Part shown: positions 15,687 through 20,016 of the stretch, one piece after another
How the letters are laid out: the number at the start of each line of letters is the position of its first letter
Numbering within the stretch: the first letter of the stretch is position 1
Assembly: GCA_963660435.1 (NCBI GenBank)
Contig: CAVKYI010000036.1
Coordinates: 1 to 20,016 of the forward strand
Direction of reading: 5' to 3'
Length of the DNA stretch: 20,016 nucleotides
Source of the DNA: Hallerella sp963660435
Lineage (GTDB): Bacteria > Fibrobacterota > Fibrobacteria > Fibrobacterales > Fibrobacteraceae
The notes under the pieces: generated by a model
Seen by the model: the letters and a program-made list of their open reading frames with translations, nothing else
Databases searched by the model: none
Told to the model about the DNA's origin: nothing
Made by a program: the position numbers and the translations under genes

Positions 15687-15783
15687 GTCATTCTGGAAGG
15701 GCCAAAGGCCCTGATAGAATCCCTTCCGAGCGTTTCTGCTAAAATGGATTCTATCGCTTCGCGGTGCTACGCTCCAGGATGAC
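15687..15783. repeat. Inverted pair of GGATTCTA...TCCAGAATGAC modules
   Basis: The left module (15687-15722) is in inverse orientation and the right one (15746-15783) direct. GATAGAATCC (15713-15722) pairs perfectly with GGATTCTATC (15746-15755). The outer arms 15687-15697 and 15773-15783 match at 10 of 11 positions. The left module contains its own hairpin, AGGGCC-AAA-GGCCCT (15698-15712). The same module is found at 14-68 with a different palindromic core. Confidence 0.65.
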
Positions 15784-15850
15784 TGCTTATCGCACAAGCC
15801 TTTACAGCTCGCTTAGCGAACACTCCACTCTCAACACTCCACATTCCACT

Positions 15851-15884
15851 CTTACCTAAGTTCCAAGCTCTAAGCTCTGACCAT
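15851..15884 (+). repeat. CTAAGCTC-type repeat module, direct orientation
   Basis: It contains CTCTAAGCTCTGACCAT, ending just before the stop of the convergent gene. It matches 121-133 (AAGCTCTGAACAT) with one difference and follows a GGATTCTA module, as in copy 1. Confidence 0.55.
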
Positions 15885-15889
15885 GGCTC

Positions 15890-17671
15890 CTACCTGCCTG
15901 TCGGCAAATCCGGGCAAGACGTCCGATTCACAAACGCGCCGGAATCGACGCCCATAATCTGGACATTGGCGTTCGCGCCCTTTTCAAAGCGAATCTTTCC
16001 ATAGACGCCCGGAAAGTTTTTCTGCGAATGGATTTTACCCACCAGACCGGTTTCACCGGAAGCGAGCAGCGAAAGCACGATGTTCGCCGCGCTGTAGGAA
16101 AGCCCGCTCACCTTGTCCGCCTTGGGTTCCTCGTTCCACTTGGACTTGTAGGCGGAACGGAAATTTTCATAGGCAGAATCCGAATCTTCGCCGGTAAAGG
16201 CGACGCTAAAGTAGGAACCTTCGACCAGCTTCTTGCCTTCGTTCAACAGATCCTCGCCATGCCAGCCCGAAGTTCCGAGGAGCGTCCCGTTCAGCTTGTG
16301 AAAGGCGACCTGCCGCGCGATAAGTCCCGCGTCCGAGGGGCTCGAACTCGGAATGAATATCCCCGGGATTTTAAAAACCGAATCCTGCAAGAAGGAACGC
16401 TTGTCCTTGGCGGAAATGGCTTCGATATCCTTCGCGCCTCGGGCAATGTTTTTCCGGTGCAGCAGCTGATCGAAGCGAACCGCCCGCAATTTCCGAAACT
16501 CCGTCGTGTAGTCGGGATGTCCTTCTTCGAATTCCTGCACGGCGACGACCGCGGCGCCGCGGCTCTCCACCGCCCGCCTAAAGCTCTGCGTCATCGCCGT
16601 TCCAAAATCCCCGATCGGGGAAAGAATCGCGAACTCGCGGATTCCCAGGCACTCGACCGAATATCTGGCGATTCCTGCCGCCAGGTTGTCCATGCTCACG
16701 TTTACCTGGAAAATATTCGGCCCCATGCGAGAAATCCCCGCATCGGTCGCTGTCGGCGTAAGCATCGGGATTTCGGGGTGCGTCGAACCGAGCCAGGCGG
16801 CAACAGCCGCGGAAGGCGCGCTCATCAGCGGACCGACAATCGCGACAACGCTATCCTGGGCCACCGCTTGCCGTGCACGGCGAAGCGCCTCGACGGCATC
16901 TGCCCGCGTATCGGCAATTCGCAAGTTCACCTTGCCGTTCAGGTTCGCCTTTTCAAAGGCCAGGCGGACTCCCTTCACCGCGTCGGCGCCAAATTCCGCA
17001 AAATCTCCCGACATCGGAGCGAGCACGAGAACCGTCGGAATCGAAGACTTTCCCTCTAACGCGGAAAGCGCCTCCTTCGCACGGTTTACCCGGTTTTCGT
17101 CTTCCTTCGCCGCGATGACTTTTTTATACCAGTATCGCGCCGCCTTGAAATTTTTCCGTTTCGCGAGTTCGTCTCCCAGCCGAAGCCATGTCGCGTTCGC
17201 CACGGAGCGGTTCCCGTTCGCATGGTCCGCAACCGAGGAAAGCAGGGAAACGGACAGACGGGAATCCTCCGAGATGGTTTTCAGGAGGAGTGTCTTCGCT
17301 TTCGAGACAACCGACGAATCCTTGCTGTAAGAGAGCACGTTCAGAAGCGTTTCGATGCCCACGGAAACGGAGTCCTTCAGCTTGCTTTCCGCAACGATCG
17401 TCTCCATCCCGGCGCGATAGGGGCTTCCGGCGTAATATTCCAAGAAGCGCCCGGAAAGAATCTTCAGGTTCGCCGTGTCCCCGGAAGCGATTAGGCATTT
17501 CGCAAGCCCTTCGGCAGCCTTCGCCCCGTCCGCCGACAAGGGATTCCTATCTACGAGAGGCTTGAGTGCGGAAATTCCCGAACCGGAACACGCCACTTCT
17601 TCCGCGGAAAGGGAAACCGACGCACACAAAAAGACTAGTGCGACAACAAGAAATCTAAAATGTCCAAGCAT
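15890..17671 (-). CDS. LppC/LpoA-like periplasmic protein with ABC-type substrate-binding fold
   Basis: The 593-residue product has a signal peptide (MLGHFRFLVVALVFLCASVS, cleavage near LSA-EE at 23), so it is probably soluble and periplasmic; no standard lipobox is seen. An N-terminal helical region (about 30-200) resembles TPR repeats (for instance RLGDELAKRKNFKAARYWYKKVIAAKE). A type 1 periplasmic-binding domain follows (about 212-590: PTVLVLAPMSGDFAEFGADAVKGVRLAFE, AIVGPLMSAPSAAVAAWL, IPMLTPTATDAGISRMGPNIFQVN). TPR plus Peripla_BP_6 is the layout of LpoA/LppC, an activator of penicillin-binding proteins. A plain branched-chain amino-acid-binding role is less likely because no transporter genes are adjacent. 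A GGGAGAATCC site precedes the ATG; the upstream gene ends 12 nt before. Confidence 0.85.
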   Translation of the reverse strand: MLGHFRFLVVALVFLCASVSLSAEEVACSGSGISALKPLVDRNPLSADGAKAAEGLAKCLIASGDTANLKILSGRFLEYYAGSPYRAGMETIVAESKLKDSVSVGIETLLNVLSYSKDSSVVSKAKTLLLKTISEDSRLSVSLLSSVADHANGNRSVANATWLRLGDELAKRKNFKAARYWYKKVIAAKEDENRVNRAKEALSALEGKSSIPTVLVLAPMSGDFAEFGADAVKGVRLAFEKANLNGKVNLRIADTRADAVEALRRARQAVAQDSVVAIVGPLMSAPSAAVAAWLGSTHPEIPMLTPTATDAGISRMGPNIFQVNVSMDNLAAGIARYSVECLGIREFAILSPIGDFGTAMTQSFRRAVESRGAAVVAVQEFEEGHPDYTTEFRKLRAVRFDQLLHRKNIARGAKDIEAISAKDKRSFLQDSVFKIPGIFIPSSSPSDAGLIARQVAFHKLNGTLLGTSGWHGEDLLNEGKKLVEGSYFSVAFTGEDSDSAYENFRSAYKSKWNEEPKADKVSGLSYSAANIVLSLLASGETGLVGKIHSQKNFPGVYGKIRFEKGANANVQIMGVDSGAFVNRTSCPDLPTGR

Positions 17672-17683
17672 GGATTCTCCCTA

Positions 17684-18004
17684 TCAGGCCTTTTCCGTAC
17701 CGGCTTCCTGGATAACGATATGCTCCTTCCGGATGCTCTTCTGCATGCTTTCCGTGAGCTTTGCCCAATCGACGACATCGACCCGAAACGGCAGTTCCCT
17801 GTCGGCAAACGCCTTCTCGACAACCAGCATTTCCTCGACAGGAATCGGCTTCTCGGAGATGACGACGACGTTCAGTGCGGATTCCGGGGTGAGATTGACT
17901 CCGGTCACCCGCGGCCCGTAGGCGTCCACCTCCAGACCTTCAAAGTGGGCGTTCAGGATTCGCTGGACAGTTTCCAGCTGGCATTTTTCCAGACAAAGTT
18001 CCAT
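17684..18004 (-). CDS. Degenerate minimal nucleotidyltransferase (MNT) fold protein
   Basis: The 106-residue product keeps the layout of MNT proteins, the antitoxin half of HEPN/MNT pairs. It has a helix, then YGPRVTGVNLTPESALNVVV (29-48), then LPFRVDVVDW (71-80) and a C-terminal helix with IRKEHIVIQE. Active family members have GSRxxG and SDxDL; here GS is G30-P31 and SDxDL is S42-A43-L44-N45, so the two metal-binding aspartates are absent, although D76 remains. It is probably catalytically dead. No HEPN partner is adjacent; instead it is followed by an LppC-like gene 12 nt on. The ATG at 18004 is chosen over a TTG at 18013 because a -10 box ends at 18013; transcription would begin about at the ATG, so the mRNA may be leaderless. 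Confidence 0.78.
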   Translation of the reverse strand: MELCLEKCQLETVQRILNAHFEGLEVDAYGPRVTGVNLTPESALNVVVISEKPIPVEEMLVVEKAFADRELPFRVDVVDWAKLTESMQKSIRKEHIVIQEAGTEKA

Positions 18005-18012
18005 AATGCCCA

Positions 18013-18040
18013 AATATAGAAAATCGAAAGGAAATCACAA
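18013..18040 (-). promoter_or_regulatory. Promoter of the MNT-like/LppC-like operon, probably leaderless
   Basis: On the minus strand TTGTGA (18040-18035) precedes TATATT (18018-18013) by 16 nt, inside CTATATT as in two other promoters of the window. Start of transcription would be about 18006, 2 nt from the ATG at 18004. No ribosome-binding site is needed or present. Confidence 0.55.
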
Positions 18041-18153
18041 ACCGGCCCCGTTCCCGGGAGAGAATTGCGAAAATTCCCTTTTTATCCACGGAAACGGGCT
18101 TTTTATCAAATGCACCCCACAAAAAATTTACAAAAAAGCCATTTTTTAACATC

Positions 18154-19611
18154 ATGCGATTTTTTCCAGGCATTTTCCTCGTTTTCGCGATTGCCTCGAT
18201 AGCCTTTGCCGGCGAATCGGACAAAGCCATGCCAGACTCTCTCTTCGCCAAGAATTCATCCCAAACGGATTCTTCCGATTTCTTCACGCCGAGAACGCCC
18301 ACCGGGAAACGCCTGCCCGTCATCATCCCCTTCATGGAAGTCGTCCTGCAAGACGCATTTGTCTGGTCGTGGGACCGTTTCGTCCTCGACAAGAACTACG
18401 CAAGGATCGGTCCCTCCATCTGGAAGCGGAATTTTCGCGAAGGCTGGAAATGGGACGACAACCATTTCGCCATCAACTTTTTCGGACATCCCTACCAGGG
18501 CAGCCACTACTATTCCGCGGCCCGGGCTTCGGGTTACTCCTTTTACGCAAGCTTCTTCTTTGCCGCAACAGGCTCCTACATCTGGGAAATGTTCTGCGAA
18601 CGGGAATATCCGGCGCCAAACGACTTTATCACGACAAGCGTCGGCGGAACGATTTACGGAGAAATGCTCTACCGGCTCTCGACACGGCTTCTCGCGAAGC
18701 CCGATGCGGGCATTTTCGAAAACATCGGCGCATTCGCCATGAATCCGTTCGCCTACATCCAGGAAAAGATCAACGGAGCGAGTCCCATCAACCCGGGATA
18801 CGCGCCAATCGAGCTTTCCGTCTTCGCCGGCGTGGGAATGCGTTTCGGTAACGACTACCGCTACGACGAAGACGCCAACGACAGATCGAGCGAGGATTGG
18901 GACGAGGCCGCCCTCCTTTACGGGCTTAGCCTTGTCTATGGGCGTGCGGACAGGCGCATCCGACAGCCCTTCGAATACTTTACCTTCGACTTCAACCAGG
19001 AACAGAGCCATGACGGCATGCTGATGCGGCTCTCCGCCGTAGGAAAGCTCAAGAACCTGAACATGCACGCCGGGAAAAACTGGATGGATCTCGGAACCTA
19101 TCTGCACTTCGACACGTTCTACGGGGACCTGGTCGAAATGTCCGCCCTGTCCATCGGGTTCGGCGCAGACATCAACCTGGACCTTTCCGAAAAGATTCGC
19201 TTTCGGATGTCGCACATGCCCTCATACGTTCTCCTCGGTTCCTCGGATTTCAACTATGACGAAGTGCTCGCCGCCGCGGATTCAAACTACAAGGTGACCC
19301 GGGACTACCAATACAGCCTAGGCGTAAGCTACAAGGCGATGCTCGAAATGGAACTCAAGCGCTGGGGACGCTTCTACAACAAGGCTTCGGTATTCCTGTT
19401 CCGCAGCATCCCGAACACGGAACCGCACTACGGCATGAAAGGCTATGACTTTGTCGCCTTCAACAGCGCAAATATCGAAGCGTACCTTCCCATGGACATT
19501 TCCCTTGGCATTCGGTTGAATTCCTACCTGAAAATCGCGGCATACGAGCGCGTCCAGCCGATGTCGAGGTTGATGCATTCCATCGGAAGCTATCTGAGCT
19601 ACAGGATATAA
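18154..19611 (+). CDS. DUF3943 family outer-membrane-type protein
   Basis: The 485-residue product has a signal peptide (MRFFPGIFLVFAIASIAFAG, cleavage near 19). The DUF3943 core spans about 95-195: FAINFFGHPYQGSHYYSAARASGYSFYASFFFAATGSYIWEMFCEREYPAPNDFITTSVGGTIYGEMLYRLS. The remaining half has alternating amphipathic strands and ends SIGSYLSYRI, the aromatic/hydrophobic terminus typical of outer-membrane barrels. The family is found mainly in Bacteroidetes-like and other Gram-negative groups; its function is unknown. The ATG has no clear ribosome-binding site, and no other start keeps the signal peptide. It is divergent from the MNT-like gene, with 149 bp between them. TTTACA at 18127-18132 is too near the start to be a normal -35 box. 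Confidence 0.87.
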   Translation: MRFFPGIFLVFAIASIAFAGESDKAMPDSLFAKNSSQTDSSDFFTPRTPTGKRLPVIIPFMEVVLQDAFVWSWDRFVLDKNYARIGPSIWKRNFREGWKWDDNHFAINFFGHPYQGSHYYSAARASGYSFYASFFFAATGSYIWEMFCEREYPAPNDFITTSVGGTIYGEMLYRLSTRLLAKPDAGIFENIGAFAMNPFAYIQEKINGASPINPGYAPIELSVFAGVGMRFGNDYRYDEDANDRSSEDWDEAALLYGLSLVYGRADRRIRQPFEYFTFDFNQEQSHDGMLMRLSAVGKLKNLNMHAGKNWMDLGTYLHFDTFYGDLVEMSALSIGFGADINLDLSEKIRFRMSHMPSYVLLGSSDFNYDEVLAAADSNYKVTRDYQYSLGVSYKAMLEMELKRWGRFYNKASVFLFRSIPNTEPHYGMKGYDFVAFNSANIEAYLPMDISLGIRLNSYLKIAAYERVQPMSRLMHSIGSYLSYRI

Positions 19612-19615
19612 GATC

Positions 19616-19729
19616 ACCTCTAAAAATTCAATTTTCAAAAATTTGGTTGCGATGCTTCGCGCTGGTTCGTCCTTCCTGCCTTCGCTTGCTCTCACTCCAA
19701 TTTTCTTCACCAAGGCAATTATTAGAGGT
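19616..19729. mobile_element. MITE-like element with terminal inverted repeats (putative)
   Basis: ACCTCTAA-A-AATT (19616-19628) is matched by the inverse complement at 19717-19729 (ACCTCTAA-T-AATT): 12 of 13 positions. The enclosed 114 bp has no plausible gene and an AT-rich left end. No target duplication is visible. It sits between the DUF3943 stop and the permease gene fragment, so it is a candidate insertion remnant. An 8-bp match to the end (ttagaggt) occurs at 15681-15688, which may be chance. Confidence 0.45.
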
Positions 19730-19753
19730 TCCCTGTACAACGTCTATGAGCTT

Positions 19754-19962
19754 TACAAAAACATTCCGCTCAAGGTCATCGGCACGCTCAAGGCGGCTTT
19801 GAATTGGCCGATGAGCATTACCGCGATGAGCGTCATCGCGAGCTTTGGCGTATGCTTCGTCACGGGCGTTTTCTTCGGCTGGTATCCGGCGAGAAAACCC
19901 TCTCGGCTCGACCCCATCAAAGCGTTGCGGTTTGAATAGACGCTTTTGGGGGAACGATATTT
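19754..19962 (+). pseudogene. Fragment of the MacB-type permease gene with internal deletion
   Basis: 19754-19794 matches 8617-8657 and 19788-19962 matches about 9149-9323, sharing TCAAG at the join. The first part encodes YKNIPLKVIGTLKA; the second ALNWPMSITAMSVIASFGVC to the end ALRFE, plus about 23 nt of 3' flank. The intervening 498 bp (166 codons) is missing but the frame is kept. In about 145 nt of the second part I count five differences; four change the amino acid (R to S, A to V, A to P, E to K). Without the ATPase gene and most of the permease it should not work. A frame opens further upstream (19643) but is not homologous there. Confidence 0.85.
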
Positions 19963-20016
19963 GGGTATGCGGACGAAAAGTTGGACACAAGCGAGGTCCA
20001 TACATGCCCCATTATT
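19963..20016. other. Unique DNA to the window edge, possible IS end
   Basis: After the duplicated segment the last 54 bp hold AAAAGTTGGACA (19976-19987), similar to the termini of IS3-family elements of the IS150 group, and a frame from ATG 19967 (MRTKSWTQARSIHAPL) that runs off the end. Neither is enough to call a gene or insertion sequence. Confidence 0.25.

Larger units (their letters stand above)
15534..15889. other. Gene-free 356-bp segment made of hairpins and repeats
   Basis: This stretch between DUF167 and the convergent LppC-like gene has no plausible coding frame. In order it holds a CTCTAAG-type repeat in inverse orientation (15537-15569), a long hairpin with T-run (15595-15682), an inverted pair of GGATTCTA...TCCAGAATGAC modules (15687-15783), a CACTCCACTCT-type run (about 15819-15855), and a direct CTAAGCTC-type module (15851-15884) that overlaps nothing coding. 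Confidence 0.75.

Noticed and set aside
15819..15855. Tandem CACTCCACTCT-like run as a possible CRISPR or microsatellite
   Set aside because: Units are irregular and too short; no spacer pattern and no cas genes.
15890..17671. Branched-chain amino-acid ABC uptake binding protein
   Set aside because: The N-terminal helical repeats and lack of neighbouring permease and ATPase genes fit LppC/LpoA-like proteins better.
18078..18107. Direct repeat CTTTTTATC twice, 21 bp apart, before the DUF3943 gene
   Set aside because: Spacing of two helical turns is suggestive of an operator, but the word is A/T-rich, not palindromic, and has only two copies.
18256..19215. Minus-strand frame opposite the DUF3943 gene
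   Set aside because: Antisense shadow; the plus-strand product has a signal peptide and a known domain.

Overview
The window looks like chromosomal DNA from a Gram-negative bacterium with a GC-rich backbone. My best guess is the Fibrobacter lineage (Fibrobacterota) or a close relative. That rests on family content (a DUF3943 outer-membrane-type protein, an LppC-like periplasmic binding protein, a split MacB-type exporter, GlgE), secreted proteins with Sec signal peptides, and a recurrent CTATATT-type -10 element. It is an inference from recognition, not a measured placement. I saw no rRNA, tRNA or CRISPR array.

Layout. 1-219: intergenic DNA with a composite dispersed repeat. 220-1992 (+): OLD-family ATPase/TOPRIM nuclease, convergent with 2049-3326 (-), a 48-residue single-pass membrane protein followed by dnaN. 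From a divergent promoter region, 3392-5451 (+) carries a tight cluster: a small helical protein, a membrane-anchored M23 peptidase-like protein with one catalytic histidine replaced, and a HAD phosphatase. 5540-7273 is a compact GlgE maltosyltransferase. 7325-9300 is a MacB/LolD-type ABC exporter with separate ATPase and permease.

9422-14713 is a sharply AT-richer island of three tightly spaced genes, with its own promoter-like site and terminator. It encodes a 1251-residue secreted multidomain protein (three PLAT-like domains, IPT/TIG-like domains, two C-terminal beta-sandwich repeats), a second secreted protein sharing its N-terminal module, and a small membrane protein. This is the best candidate for an undescribed system. 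GC-rich DNA resumes with divIVA and a DUF167 gene (14817-15533), then a 356-bp gene-free segment of hairpins and repeats.

15890-18004 (-) is a two-gene unit: a degenerate nucleotidyltransferase-fold protein, apparently on a leaderless transcript, and an LppC-like periplasmic binding protein. 18154-19611 (+) encodes a DUF3943 outer-membrane-type protein. The last 400 bp hold a small element with terminal inverted repeats and a fragment, about 97% identical over its main segment, of the ABC permease gene about 10.6 kb upstream, joined by a 498-bp in-frame deletion.

Much of the content is envelope-related (peptidoglycan hydrolase-like, exporter, secreted adhesin-like proteins, DivIVA, LppC-like, outer-membrane barrel), next to replication (dnaN) and alpha-glucan metabolism (glgE).
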